Both the position numbers and the translations under genes were made by a program. Below the pieces are notes generated by a model. That model was not told where the DNA came from. It did no database searches and saw only the letters and a program-made list of their open reading frames with translations. 64,000 nt of DNA from Brevibacterium picturae. GTDB lineage: Bacteria > Actinomycetota > Actinomycetes > Actinomycetales > Brevibacteriaceae. Positions 40,400 through 49,502 of this stretch are shown here, piece after piece (within the stretch, counting starts at the first letter, position 1; every line of letters starts with the position of its first letter). The DNA lies in assembly GCF_900105045.1 (NCBI RefSeq), contig NZ_LT629739.1, forward strand, positions 558,001-622,000, read 5' to 3'.

Positions 40400-41251
40400 A
40401 TGAGTCGAGAATGGATCCTGCGAGTCACCTGCCCAGACGCAACCGGAATCGTCCACGCCGTGACCGGGGTCCTGGCCTCACTCGGCGCGAACATCACCGA
40501 GTCCCAGCAGTTCTCCTCCCCCGATTCCCTGCAGTTCTTCCTGCGGGTCCAATTCGTCACGAGCGATGATTCCGAGGCCGGGACCCTGGAGTCGACCCTC
40601 GCCGAGGCGGCCCACCGTTTCGATATGACTCTCAGCCTCCAGCCCGTGGAGAAGAAGACGAGAACCCTCGTCCTCGTGTCCAAGGCCGCGCACTGCCTCA
40701 ACACGCTGCTGTTCCAGCAGAGCTCGGGTCAGCTGCCGATCGACATCGTCGGCGTCGCCGGCAATCACGACTCTCTGCGTGCGCTGGCCGAATTCCATGG
40801 CCACGACTTCCACCACATTCCGATCACCCGCGAGACCAAGGACGCCGCCGAGGCGAAGCTGAGCCGACTCGTTGCGGAGCTCGACGTAGAGCTCATTGTC
40901 CTGGCCCGCTACATGCAGATCCTCTCCCCCGATCTCTGCGCTCGGTTGGAAGGTCGCGTGATCAACATCCACCATTCGTTCCTGCCGAGCTTCAAGGGCG
41001 CCAAGCCCTATCACCAGGCACATGCCCGCGGAGTGAAGATCATCGGTGCCACCGCCCACTACGTCACTCCCGATCTCGACGAGGGACCGATCATCGAGCA
41101 GGATGTGGCCCGCGTCGACCACAACCGCAATATCGCCGACTTCGTCCAGCGCGGTCAGGACGTCGAAGCGGCTGTGCTCGCGAGGGCCGTGGCCTGGCAC
41201 GCCGAGGGGCGGGTGCTCATGGACGGCCACCGCACGGTCGTCTTCAACTGA
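40400..41251 (+). CDS. purU: Formyltetrahydrofolate deformylase
   Basis: PurU hydrolyses 10-formyl-THF to formate and THF, balancing the C1 pool. The 283-residue protein has an N-terminal ACT domain (residues 1-80: WILRVTCPDATGIVHAVTGVLASLGANI) and a formyltransferase-fold domain with INIHHSFLPSFKGAKPY (catalytic Asn/His) and AHYVTPDLDEGPIIEQD (catalytic Asp). The upstream extension of the frame to 40088 runs antisense through glyA and is rejected. Confidence 0.96.
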   Translation: MSREWILRVTCPDATGIVHAVTGVLASLGANITESQQFSSPDSLQFFLRVQFVTSDDSEAGTLESTLAEAAHRFDMTLSLQPVEKKTRTLVLVSKAAHCLNTLLFQQSSGQLPIDIVGVAGNHDSLRALAEFHGHDFHHIPITRETKDAAEAKLSRLVAELDVELIVLARYMQILSPDLCARLEGRVINIHHSFLPSFKGAKPYHQAHARGVKIIGATAHYVTPDLDEGPIIEQDVARVDHNRNIADFVQRGQDVEAAVLARAVAWHAEGRVLMDGHRTVVFN

Positions 41252-41542
41252 TCGTGGTGCCCTGACGGTCGAGGAATCTCGGCGGCAATAGGGAGCCGAG
41301 AATAGGTCCGACGTCCACCGAGGCATTTATTCTGGCGCATACATTCTGTCGCCGCACATATTCTGCGGTGCCCGCAATCGGCATATGACAGGTGATATTC
41401 GACCGATTTGCACACCCCATGAGCGCGGGAAATCCGGGCCTCGGCGGCCCGTGAATGGTTGTTAGCATCTTCATAGACAATTCACACCCGGTGCGCAATC
41501 TGCTGTAGAGTCTCCCCGGCTTACAAAAGGAGACGACTAATA
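41252..41542. other. Intergenic region before putP
   Basis: 291 bases without a gene. Three ATTCTG hexamers occur at 41329, 41343 and 41360, and CCGCA/TGCGG forms a short inverted repeat around the third. TAGAGT about 30 bases before the putP start is a possible -10. Confidence 0.5.
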
Positions 41543-43063
41543 ATGACGGAAACCACTTTCCGCACAATTGCAATCGTCCTGTACTTTGCAGGAATGCTGG
41601 CCATCGGCTGGTTCGCGTACCGCAAGACCAAGAACAGCCTCGACGAATACATGCTCGCAGGACGCGGGCTGCGCGCCAGCGTTGCAGCGCTGAGCGCCGG
41701 AGCCTCGGACATGTCGGGCTGGCTGCTCATGGGACTGCCCGGAGCAATCTACCTCTCGGGTCTGGTCGAAGCGTGGATCGCCGTGGGCCTGACAATCGGG
41801 GCCTGGGTCAACTGGAAGTTCGTGGCCCCGCGTCTGCGTGCGTTCACGGAGAAGGCCGGCGACTCGATCACGATTCCCAGCTTCTTCGAGCAGCGGCTGA
41901 AGGACAACACTCGGCTGCTGCGCATCGTCTGCGGTGTCATCATCCTGGTGTTCTTCACCTTCTACGTCTCGTCGGGCATGGTGGCCGCAGGCAAGTTCTT
42001 CGAATCGAGCTTCGGGCTGAACTATCTGGCCGGAATGCTCATCGTCGCGGCCATCACCATGGTCTACACCCTGTTCGGCGGATTCCTCGGTGCCACACTC
42101 ACCGACGTCGCCCAAGGGCTGCTGATGTTCGTCGCACTCATCGCGGTGCCAATCGTCGCCGTCGTCAACGCCGGCGGACCCTCAACCGTCATCGCGAACG
42201 TCAAGGAGATCGACCCCAGCCTGCTCAGCCTCTTCGGCAGCGGGCCGTTCTGGGCCGGAGGCACCTATCTCGCGGTGATCTCCGCCTTGGCCTGGGGTCT
42301 CGGCTACTTCGGTCAGCCACACATCATCGTGCGGTTCATGGCTCTTCGGACACCGGCAGATGCCAAGGTCGCTCGTCGGATCGGCGTGGGCTGGATGGGC
42401 ATCTCCGCCCTCGGCGCCATCGCCACCGCGATCGTCGGAATCTCGTACTTCTCCGAGCACGCCGATATGGAACCAGCCGACTCGGAGACTGTGTTCCTCG
42501 ATCTCGCGCAGATCCTGTTCCACCCGTTCATCGCGGGTCTGGTTCTGGCTGCGGTGCTCGCGGCGATCATGTCGACGATCTCCTCGCAGCTCGTCGTCAC
42601 ATCCTCGGCACTCATCGAGGATCTCTACAAGATCGTGGCTCTGCGCACCGGTTCGAAGCGCACCCTGCAGGATAAGACCTATGTGCTGCTCGGACGCCTC
42701 GGCATCCTCGTCGTCGCGATCATCGCTGTTCTGTTGGCGATCTCGCCGTCGAACAGCATCCTCGACCTGGTGGCATTCGCCTGGGCCGGCTTCGGCGCAT
42801 CATTCGGTCCGATTGTTCTGCTCACCTTGTTCTGGAAGAAGCTCAGCAACTGGGGTGCCCTCTTCGGACTCATCTCGGGTGCAGCAGTCGCGTTCATCTG
42901 GGGACAGGTCAGCACGCCGCTGACCGACTCGATCTACGAGATCATTCCCGGCTTCGCCGTCAACCTCATTGTGGCGGTCGTGGTCAGCAAGTTCACGTAC
43001 AAGCCCAATGCGGAAACAGACCGCGAATTCGACGAATCTGTCGAGCTCTCACGCGTGAAGTGA
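41543..43063 (+). CDS. putP: Sodium/proline symporter (SSS family)
   Basis: The 506-residue transporter has about 13 membrane segments and clear PutP motifs: DEYMLAGRGLRASVAALSAGASDMSGWLLMGLPGAIY (TM2, Na+ site), WVNWKFVAPRLR, GALFG-type loops, LGYFGQPHIIVRFMA, and AIMSTISSQLVVTSSALIEDLYK (TM8-9, Na+/proline site). The ATG has AGGAG about 13 bases upstream (AAAGGAGACGACTAATA), slightly long spacing. Proline serves as nutrient or osmoprotectant; no putA is adjacent. The next element is a repeat/terminator cluster. Confidence 0.95.
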   Translation: MTETTFRTIAIVLYFAGMLAIGWFAYRKTKNSLDEYMLAGRGLRASVAALSAGASDMSGWLLMGLPGAIYLSGLVEAWIAVGLTIGAWVNWKFVAPRLRAFTEKAGDSITIPSFFEQRLKDNTRLLRIVCGVIILVFFTFYVSSGMVAAGKFFESSFGLNYLAGMLIVAAITMVYTLFGGFLGATLTDVAQGLLMFVALIAVPIVAVVNAGGPSTVIANVKEIDPSLLSLFGSGPFWAGGTYLAVISALAWGLGYFGQPHIIVRFMALRTPADAKVARRIGVGWMGISALGAIATAIVGISYFSEHADMEPADSETVFLDLAQILFHPFIAGLVLAAVLAAIMSTISSQLVVTSSALIEDLYKIVALRTGSKRTLQDKTYVLLGRLGILVVAIIAVLLAISPSNSILDLVAFAWAGFGASFGPIVLLTLFWKKLSNWGALFGLISGAAVAFIWGQVSTPLTDSIYEIIPGFAVNLIVAVVVSKFTYKPNAETDREFDESVELSRVK

Positions 43064-43074
43064 CAAACCAGCAG

Positions 43075-43145
43075 CCCGCCTGACGGGACAGCACCCGCTT
43101 GACGGGACAGCACCCGCCTGACGGGACAGCGCTTGTCAGGCGGGC
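43075..43145 (+). repeat. Three 19-base tandem repeats plus an inverted partial copy
   Basis: Units at 43075-43093, 43094-43112 and 43113-43131 (consensus CCCGCCTGACGGGACAGCA; unit 2 has one T for C, unit 3 a different last base). They are followed by GTCAGGCGGG (43135-43144), which is the reverse complement of the first 10 bases of a unit, so it could pair with any of the three. Confidence 0.85.
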
Positions 43146-43206
43146 CGGTTCGCAGACCCTGGGGACTGAGCAACGTCCCGCGGGCTAGCAGAATCACTGC
43201 AACCTA

Positions 43207-43256
43207 CACTGAGCGGCTATTCCTCCACCAGCACGGGGAGGAATAGCCGCTCAGTG
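43207..43256. terminator. Strong hairpin downstream of putP
   Basis: Perfect 20-base arms (43207-43226 / 43237-43256) with a 10-base loop, followed by TTTC on the plus strand. The 178 bases from here to the next hairpin show no gene or motif. Confidence 0.8.
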
Positions 43257-43434
43257 TTTCAAGACAGACCACTGGTCCGAAATAACGCCACAGAGAGGAA
43301 CTGTAGGATCTCCACGTAAAGCCGGTCTGCAACAAGCGCGTTGCTCCTACTACGCTCCCCCGCCCGGGCTCATACTCCCCTGCTGCTCACGCAAGCCCTG
43401 CGCATACAGTTCGGAACACCCCTGTGAATACACT

Positions 43435-43466
43435 TCAGGCGGGCACCCAATCGGGTGCCCGCCTGA
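43435..43466. terminator. Terminator hairpin of the rpoA-rplQ operon
   Basis: Perfect 14-base arms (43435-43448 / 43453-43466) and a 4-base loop, about 20 bases after the rplQ stop on the minus strand. No U-tract. Confidence 0.8.
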
Positions 43467-43486
43467 GATGCTGCGACTAAGAGGCC

Positions 43487-44029
43487 TTACTTGGTCTCTT
43501 CGGCGCTTTCGTCAGCTGAGTCTGCAGCGACCTCTGCGGTTGCGGCCTCATCGGATGCTTCCTCGGTGGTCTCGGCAGGAGCCTCGTCGACGACCTCTGC
43601 GGTCTCGCTCTTCGATGCTGCTGTCTCGGTGGCCTGCTCGGCTTCCTTCACAGTTGCCTGCTTCGGCGAGTAGGGCTCGAGGACCAGTTCGATGACAGCC
43701 ATCGGAGCGTTGTCACCGGCACGAGGACCGATCTTGGTGATACGAGTGTATCCACCGGGGCGCTCGGCCATGGTCTCGGCGATCGAGGTGAACAGCTCGT
43801 GCACGATCGACTTGTCGCCGATCTTGCCGAGCACTCGACGACGAGCGGCGAGGTCGCCCTTCTTCGCTGCGGTGATCATGCGCTCCGCCACCGGACGCAG
43901 GCGCTTTGCCTTTGTCACGGTCGTGGTGATCTTCTTGTGCTCGAACAGGGCGGCAGCCATGTTGTTGAGCATCATGCGCTCGTGTGTTGGGGAGCCTCCT
44001 AGACGAGGACCCTTGGTTGGGGTTGGCAT
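43487..44029 (-). CDS. rplQ: 50S ribosomal protein L17 with long acidic C-terminal tail
   Basis: The first 120 residues are normal L17: [68 protein letters not shown]. Residues 121-180 form a tail of Ala, Glu, Thr, Ser and Asp, about 60 residues longer than E. coli L17 and strongly acidic, unlike the basic core. It follows rpoA by 23 bases and is the last gene of the alpha block; truA does not follow. Confidence 0.96.
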   Translation of the reverse strand: MPTPTKGPRLGGSPTHERMMLNNMAAALFEHKKITTTVTKAKRLRPVAERMITAAKKGDLAARRRVLGKIGDKSIVHELFTSIAETMAERPGGYTRITKIGPRAGDNAPMAVIELVLEPYSPKQATVKEAEQATETAASKSETAEVVDEAPAETTEEASDEAATAEVAADSADESAEETK

Positions 44030-44052
44030 AGTGTCTTACTCCTAGGTCTTAA

Positions 44053-45051
44053 TCAGTACTGTTCGTCTTCGACGTAGGACTGGTCCTCATCAACGAGACC
44101 GGGCTCGAACCCGGCGGGACTGTCCTTGAGGCTCAGGCCGAGCTCGTTGAGCTTGGCCTTCACTTCGTCGATCGACTTCGAACCAAAGTTGCGGATGTCC
44201 ATGAGATCGGCTTCGCTGCGAGCAACGAGTTCGCCGACCGTGTGGATGCCTTCGCGCTTGAGGCAGTTGTAGGAGCGCACGGTCAGGTCGAGATCTTCGA
44301 CGGCCAATGCCAGATCAGCAGCCAAGGCTGCGTCAACCGGCGATGGTCCGATCTCGATGCCTTCGGCTTCGACGTTGAGTTCCCGAGCCAGGCCGAAGAG
44401 CTCGACCAGGGTCTTACCCGCAGATGCGATGGCATCGCGCGGGGTCATCGACGGCTTGGTCTCGATGTCGAGGACCAGGCGGTCAAAGTCGGTGCGCTGC
44501 TCAACACGAGTAGCCTCGACCTTGTAGGTGACCTTGAGAACCGGCGAGTAGATCGAGTCAACGGGGACCCGACCGATCTCTGCATCCGCGTTTTTGTTCT
44601 GAGCGCTCGAAACGTAACCGCGTCCACGTTCGATGGTCAGCTCCATATCCAGACGGCCCTCACCATTCAACGTGGCGATATGCAGATCTGGGTTATGGAT
44701 CTCGACTCCGGCAGGAGCCGAGACATCGGCGGCAGTCACGGTGCCTGGGCCCTGCTTGCGCAGGTAGGCAACGACCGGTTCATCGAATTCCGAGGACACG
44801 ACCAGGGACTTCAGGTTGAGGATGAACTCGGTGACATCCTCCTTGACTCCCGGAACGGTGCTGAATTCGTGGAGCACTCCGTCAATTCGGATGGATGTGA
44901 CGGCGGCACCTGGAATCGACGACAGCAGGGTACGACGAAGCGAGTTACCGAGGGTGTAGCCGAATCCTGGCTCGAGTGGTTCGATGGCGAACCGTGAGCG
45001 ATTCTCGGAGACGACTTCTTCCGTGAGCGTTGGGCGCTGTGCAATGAGCAC
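44053..45051 (-). CDS. rpoA: DNA-directed RNA polymerase alpha subunit
   Basis: The 332-residue subunit shows the N-terminal assembly domain ([31 protein letters not shown]) and the C-terminal domain from about 245 on, with [32 protein letters not shown] for UP-element and activator contact. It ends in an acidic tail. A 151-base gap separates it from rpsK and contains a 9-base-arm hairpin (45101-45119); rpsD, often found here, is absent. A separate promoter in this gap is possible. Confidence 0.97.
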   Translation of the reverse strand: MLIAQRPTLTEEVVSENRSRFAIEPLEPGFGYTLGNSLRRTLLSSIPGAAVTSIRIDGVLHEFSTVPGVKEDVTEFILNLKSLVVSSEFDEPVVAYLRKQGPGTVTAADVSAPAGVEIHNPDLHIATLNGEGRLDMELTIERGRGYVSSAQNKNADAEIGRVPVDSIYSPVLKVTYKVEATRVEQRTDFDRLVLDIETKPSMTPRDAIASAGKTLVELFGLARELNVEAEGIEIGPSPVDAALAADLALAVEDLDLTVRSYNCLKREGIHTVGELVARSEADLMDIRNFGSKSIDEVKAKLNELGLSLKDSPAGFEPGLVDEDQSYVEDEQY

Positions 45052-45100
45052 GTGGGCTTCCTTTCAGCGAACATCCGCTATATGACGTTCGCACTGCACG

Positions 45101-45119
45101 TCATGGCTTGAAGCCATGA
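45101..45119. other. Small hairpin between rpsK and rpoA
   Basis: TCATGGCTT/AAGCCATGA with a one-base centre. It may act as an RNA-processing or attenuation site; not followed by T. Confidence 0.4.
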
Positions 45120-45202
45120 AGAACGGTTCGGGTTATCTGGGAATCCGTTCTGCGACAGACGTCGGGCGCAGGCCCGTCATCTGTTGCAGATCCACGGAAG
45201 GA

Positions 45203-45607
45203 TCAGCCGCGGCGGCGCTTGGTGGGGCGGCAGCCGTTGAACGGAACCGGAGTGACATCCTGAATGGTGCCCAGTTCCAGACCGGCGGCCTGCAGCGAAC
45301 GGATCGCGGTTTCGCGTCCCGAACCTGGCCCCTTGACGAAGACGTCGACCTTCTTCAGACCGTGCTCCTGTGCGCGACGGGCAGCGGACTCCGCAGCCAT
45401 CTGCGCGGCATAAGGGGTCGACTTGCGCGATCCCTTGAAGCCGACCTCACCTGAGGAGGCCCAGGAGATGACAGCACCGGTCGGATCAGTGATCGACACG
45501 ATGGTGTTGTTGAAGGTTGATTTGATGTGTGCCTGGCCGGCAACGATATTCTTCTTGAGCTTGCGGCGAGGCTTGCGCACTGTAGCGGCGCGTGACTTGG
45601 GAGGCAT
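45203..45607 (-). CDS. rpsK: 30S ribosomal protein S11
   Basis: The 134-residue protein sits on the 30S platform near the mRNA exit. Typical segments are [40 protein letters not shown] and [22 protein letters not shown], with the basic end CRPTKRRRG. It starts 51 bases after rpsM. Confidence 0.97.
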   Translation of the reverse strand: MPPKSRAATVRKPRRKLKKNIVAGQAHIKSTFNNTIVSITDPTGAVISWASSGEVGFKGSRKSTPYAAQMAAESAARRAQEHGLKKVDVFVKGPGSGRETAIRSLQAAGLELGTIQDVTPVPFNGCRPTKRRRG

Positions 45608-45658
45608 GTGTTTTACTCCTGATCGAGGTGGCTGATGCTGGTCAACCGGGTGAGCATA

Positions 45659-46027
45659 TTACTTCTTCTTACCGGCCACGGTGCGCTTCGGTCCCTTGCG
45701 GGTACGCGCATTCGTCTTGGTCCGCTGCCCGCGAACCGGCAGACCGCGGCGGTGACGCAGGCCCTCGTAGCTTCCGATCTCCACCTTGCGGCGAATATCG
45801 GCAGCGACCTCACGACGGAGGTCACCCTCAACCTGGAATGTGCCCTCGATAAAGTCACGCAACTGGACGAGCTCGGCATCGCTCAAGTCCTTCACACGGG
45901 TATCGGGGCTGATTCCCGTTTCCGTCAGGGTCTGGCGCGCACGGGTGCGGCCCACACCATAAATGTAAGTCAAGGCGACCTCCACGCGCTTTTCACGCGG
46001 GATGTCGACTCCGGCAAGTCGTGCCAT
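45659..46027 (-). CDS. rpsM: 30S ribosomal protein S13
   Basis: The 122-residue head protein contacts the 50S bridge B1. It begins [21 protein letters not shown], has [29 protein letters not shown], and a lysine-rich end VAGKKK that reaches the P-site tRNA. A 188-base gap precedes it, containing an 8-base-arm hairpin (46122-46142). Confidence 0.97.
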   Translation of the reverse strand: MARLAGVDIPREKRVEVALTYIYGVGRTRARQTLTETGISPDTRVKDLSDAELVQLRDFIEGTFQVEGDLRREVAADIRRKVEIGSYEGLRHRRGLPVRGQRTKTNARTRKGPKRTVAGKKK

Positions 46028-46121
46028 AGGTACTGTCTCCTGTTGTAGTTCCGGAGGTGCTGATGCAGACCTGTCCTTGGTCTCCCAAGGTCCTCGGCCC
46101 CCGACCGAAGGTATCGTTCTG

Positions 46122-46142
46122 GCATTGCCGGAGAGGCAATGC
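46122..46142. other. Hairpin in the rpmJ-rpsM gap
   Basis: GCATTGCC/GGCAATGC with a 5-base loop, in a 188-base gap inside the alpha block. Could be a leader regulatory stem for rpsM or a weak terminator; S4, the classical alpha-operon repressor, is not encoded here. Confidence 0.4.
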
Positions 46143-46215
46143 AGATGGCGAGGTCTGCGCGGGTGTGGTGCTGCTGAAGCCCCTTACGGGTGCCTCTGTC
46201 TGCTCGAAGAGCTGC

Positions 46216-46329
46216 TCAACCCTGGCGCTGCTTGTGGCGCGGGTTGGAGCAGATGACGATGACCCGACCGTGACGGCGGGTAATCTGGCAATTCTCACAG
46301 ATCTTCTTGACGCTTGGCTTAACCTTCAT
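46216..46329 (-). CDS. rpmJ: 50S ribosomal protein L36 (zinc type)
   Basis: A 37-codon gene reading [14 protein letters not shown], then [13 protein letters not shown]. The cysteines and histidine (C-x2-C ... C ... H) are the zinc-binding C+ form. It lies 61 bases downstream of infA. A 9-base palindrome (46352-46369) sits in that gap. Confidence 0.96.
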   Translation of the reverse strand: MKVKPSVKKICENCQITRRHGRVIVICSNPRHKQRQG

Positions 46330-46390
46330 CGTTATTCCTTCTTCCGACCCTCACCCCTGCGCAGGGGTGGGTACGAATGATCGAAGATCC

Positions 46391-46612
46391 TTACTTGTAG
46401 CGGTAAACGATTCGTCCACGCGAGAGATCGTATGGAGACAGCTCCACGATGACCCGATCCTCGGGCAGAATTCGAATGTAGTGCTGTCGCATCTTTCCTG
46501 AGATATGCGCAAGCACCTTGTGCCCATTGCTCAGCTCAACCTTGAACGATGCGTTCGGGAGAGCCTCGACAACGGTGCCTTCGATCTCAATGACCCCTTC
46601 TTTTTTGGCCAT
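46391..46612 (-). CDS. infA: Translation initiation factor IF-1
   Basis: The 73-residue OB-fold protein reads [20 protein letters not shown] at its start and RGRIVYRYK at its end, full length. It binds the 30S A site during initiation. The frame is open for 46 codons upstream but IF-1 starts here. It heads the alpha block, and its promoter must lie in the 276 bases between it and the MFS gene. Confidence 0.97.
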   Translation of the reverse strand: MAKKEGVIEIEGTVVEALPNASFKVELSNGHKVLAHISGKMRQHYIRILPEDRVIVELSPYDLSRGRIVYRYK

Positions 46613-46888
46613 ATCGTTCGCTAACCTCGTATTCCCGCGAAAACTTCGCGTTCGACGTAATCGTGTATCGTCGATTGACCCCGACGACCCCATGGTCCGC
46701 AGCTCTGGCCCACCACATGAAAAGTTGCGGATGGCAGATGCCGCCCACAACAGAAAAAGGGTGAGTTGAGTGAGAACAGACCAATCAACAACCCTACACT
46801 ACGGTGAAAGATTTTTCCACACGGTGCTGGCTTCCCGGGGTGAACTCCCTTACAATCGGTGTTCGTAATCGCCGAGGCGTCTCGCCGG

Positions 46889-48151
46889 TCACTCCGTATG
46901 CCGAGTTCCGTACCGAGCCCGGATGCTGAAGACGACGGCGACCGCGAGCACGACGAAGCCCATCAGCGTGATCGCCGCAAAGCCGCCGACGGCCAGCAGG
47001 GGCCCGGACATTGCCGCCAGTGCCGCGGCCCCGAAATTCATTCCCGCGTCGGAGACCCCCTGCACTGACATACGGTGCCCGGGATCGATTTCCTTGGTCA
47101 GCAGTGTGGAACCGGCGATGAGGCATGCGCTCCACCCCAGCCCCAAGACGAACAGTGCCACCGACAGACGGAGAAACGACGACTCACCGAGCGCATCGAC
47201 GAGCCCGAGGACCAACGACACGGCGAACAGTCCGTGCCCGAAGAGAATCACCCGACCCGCGGAGTATCTGTCGGTGAGAAAACCGAAGACCGGGGACAAC
47301 CCGTACATGCCGAGGATGTGTCCTCCGATCGTGATCCCGATCAGTTCGAGGCCGAGACCGTGATGGTCCATGTGCAGGGGCGTCATCACCATGGTGGCGA
47401 CCATGATCATGTGTCCGGTGACCACCGAGAGAAGACCCATGAGAGCGGCCGGGGATCGTCGGATGGCCTGCCAGGTGCCACCTCGGCGAGGGGGTTCGCT
47501 GCTCGCATCGCGCGTGGCGGGTGTGATCCGGCGTAGGAACAGCACGCTGAGAAGAGCAAGCGCGAAACCCGCGATAGCGATGACGAACGGCCCGGACAGC
47601 GGGTCGAGGCTCAGGGCTTCGCCGAGGCCGGCACCGGGCCCGGACAGGTTGGGCCCGATGACGGAGCCGATTGTCGTGGCCCAGACGACCACGGACATCG
47701 CGGAACCTTTGAGATGGTCAGGAGCGGCATCTGTGGCGGCATAGCGGCCCTGCAGTCCCGCGGCCGTCGCGGCTCCGAAGCAGCCCATGCCGATGAAGAA
47801 TGCGACGTCGAAGTCGACCAGTATCGCCAGCACGATGAGGATGGCGCCGCAGAGAGCGATCGCATAGGCGCTGGCCAATGCCAGTCGACGGCTTCTGTGT
47901 TCGGCCAGCTTCGCCAGCGGCACGGCAAGGAGCCCGGCACCGAGGATGGATGCCGTCTGGGCGAATCCGGCGAGCTCCGTGCGTCCGGTCAGGCGCTCGG
48001 CGAGGATCCCGCCGACGGCGAATCCGGTGGCGATGCCGATGCCAGAGAAGAGCTGCGCCAGGCTGAGCGCCCATTGATTCCGCCGGAAGACCGAGCGCTG
48101 TCGTGCGGGCATCGCGGCTTCCACCTCCCCGTGGTTCGCATGATTGGGCAC
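46889..48151 (-). CDS. Major facilitator superfamily transporter
   Basis: The 420-residue protein has 12 predicted membrane segments. The loop between TM2 and TM3 reads PLAKLAEHRSRRLAL, a variant of the MFS motif A (GxLADRxGRR), and the equivalent in the second half is GFLTDRYSAGRV. Substrate unknown; overall character suggests a drug-efflux-like member. The start is GTG with GGAGA about 6 bases upstream. It lies between map and infA, outside the usual ribosomal gene order, and is co-directional with infA. Confidence 0.88.
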   Translation of the reverse strand: MPNHANHGEVEAAMPARQRSVFRRNQWALSLAQLFSGIGIATGFAVGGILAERLTGRTELAGFAQTASILGAGLLAVPLAKLAEHRSRRLALASAYAIALCGAILIVLAILVDFDVAFFIGMGCFGAATAAGLQGRYAATDAAPDHLKGSAMSVVVWATTIGSVIGPNLSGPGAGLGEALSLDPLSGPFVIAIAGFALALLSVLFLRRITPATRDASSEPPRRGGTWQAIRRSPAALMGLLSVVTGHMIMVATMVMTPLHMDHHGLGLELIGITIGGHILGMYGLSPVFGFLTDRYSAGRVILFGHGLFAVSLVLGLVDALGESSFLRLSVALFVLGLGWSACLIAGSTLLTKEIDPGHRMSVQGVSDAGMNFGAAALAAMSGPLLAVGGFAAITLMGFVVLAVAVVFSIRARYGTRHTE

Positions 48152-48338
48152 TGATTCTCCGTTCCGGATCTACCTTAATGCGTCGCCGGGCCGAAAGGTT
48201 GCGGGAAGCGGTCGGATCTGTCCACCATCGACGACCTCGAGTCCGTGACCGTGCGTGTCGATTTCGCCCTCTCCGCCCTCCCCCGTCCTGCTAGCGTGAA
48301 TGCAGACAGTCACGCAACGGCCATCGAAGGAGCATCAC

Positions 48339-49484
48339 GTGCAGGACCTGGATTCGATCACAGAAGATTCACTCATCGCCAAGGGCGGCCGGAAGTGGTC
48401 GAGTTTCCCCGGCAGCCTCGGCGCGTTCATCGCGGAGATGGACTTCGGTGTCGCTCCTGCCGTGCGTCAGGCGCTGCGCGAGGTCGATGAGCGTGATCTC
48501 TTCGGCTATGCACCGCAATCGATCATCTCCGACCTCAAGTCGGCCACCTCGGCGTTCTGTGACGAGCGCTATGGCTGGCAGTTCCCGACAGATCACGTCG
48601 AGCTCGCCAGCGATGTCATCGCGAGCTTTCTGGGCATTCTCACGCACCTGACCCCGGCGGACACCCCGATCGTCCTACCGACGCCCGCCTACATGCCATT
48701 CTTCGACGTCGCCAAGGTGACCGGACGCGAGCTCGTCGAGGTGCCGATGATCCGGTCGGAGACCGATTGGTCAATGGACCTCGAGGCCATCGATGCGGCC
48801 CTGGTTCCCGGCGCGACCCTAGTTCTGTGCAATCCCCACAATCCGATCGGGAACGTGTACTCCGAGGCGGAGCTCCTGGCCCTCGCCGAGGTGGTCGAAC
48901 GCAATGGTGCGCGTGTGTTCTCCGACGAGATCCATGCGCCCCTCGTCTTTGCCCCGGCCCGTCACGTTCCGTATGCGAGCCTGAATGGGACCACCGCATC
49001 CCATACCGCGACGGCGACCGCCGCATCGAAGGCGTTCAACATCCCCGGTCTCAAATGCGCACAGCTCATTCTCACCAGTGCCGATGACCGTGCGATCTGG
49101 GCGAAGAAGGGCAACTTCGTCTCGGGCGCCGCGTCGAACCCGGGCATTCTCGCCACCACTGCGGCATACACCCAATCCAGTGACTGGCTGGACGAGATCA
49201 CGGCCTACCTCAAAGGCAATCGCGAGCTCCTGACCGATCTCGTCTCCACTCACCTGCCCAATGCCACGTACCTCCCGCCCGAGGGAACCTACCTGGCCTG
49301 GCTGGACCTGCGCGGATATGGTCTCAAGGCCGGACTGTCCGAGCATTTCAATGAACGCGCCCACGTCGCCATCACCGAAGGTCGTCTCTGCGGCGAGATC
49401 GGTGCGGGCCACATCCGCCTCAACTTCGCTCTCCCCCGGCCCCTGCTGGCGGAAGCGATCGAGCGCATCGCCTCTGTGCTGTGA
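48339..49484 (+). CDS. MalY/PatB-type PLP-dependent aminotransferase, probable cystathionine beta-lyase
   Basis: The fold-type I enzyme of 381 residues has the MalY/PatB pattern: GGRKWSSFPGSLGAFIAEMDFGVAP at the start, FGYAP, LCNPHNPIGNVYSEAEL, VFSDEIHAPLVF (PLP Asp), ATAASKAFNIPGLKCAQ (PLP Lys) and a final HIRLNFALP. Members cleave cystathionine or cysteine, or transaminate. I choose GTG at 48339 because AAGGAG lies 6 bases upstream; the frame's first ATG is 13 codons earlier without a ribosome site. It is convergent with the PaaX-like regulator and divergent from the MFS gene. Confidence 0.9.
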   Translation: MQDLDSITEDSLIAKGGRKWSSFPGSLGAFIAEMDFGVAPAVRQALREVDERDLFGYAPQSIISDLKSATSAFCDERYGWQFPTDHVELASDVIASFLGILTHLTPADTPIVLPTPAYMPFFDVAKVTGRELVEVPMIRSETDWSMDLEAIDAALVPGATLVLCNPHNPIGNVYSEAELLALAEVVERNGARVFSDEIHAPLVFAPARHVPYASLNGTTASHTATATAASKAFNIPGLKCAQLILTSADDRAIWAKKGNFVSGAASNPGILATTAAYTQSSDWLDEITAYLKGNRELLTDLVSTHLPNATYLPPEGTYLAWLDLRGYGLKAGLSEHFNERAHVAITEGRLCGEIGAGHIRLNFALPRPLLAEAIERIASVL

Positions 49485-49502
49485 GCCGAGGTCGCGGCCA
49501 GC

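Noticed and set aside
43064..43486. CRISPR array or IS-end interpretation of the repeats after putP
   Set aside because: Repeats are contiguous 19-mers without spacers, there are only three, and no cas or transposase gene is nearby.
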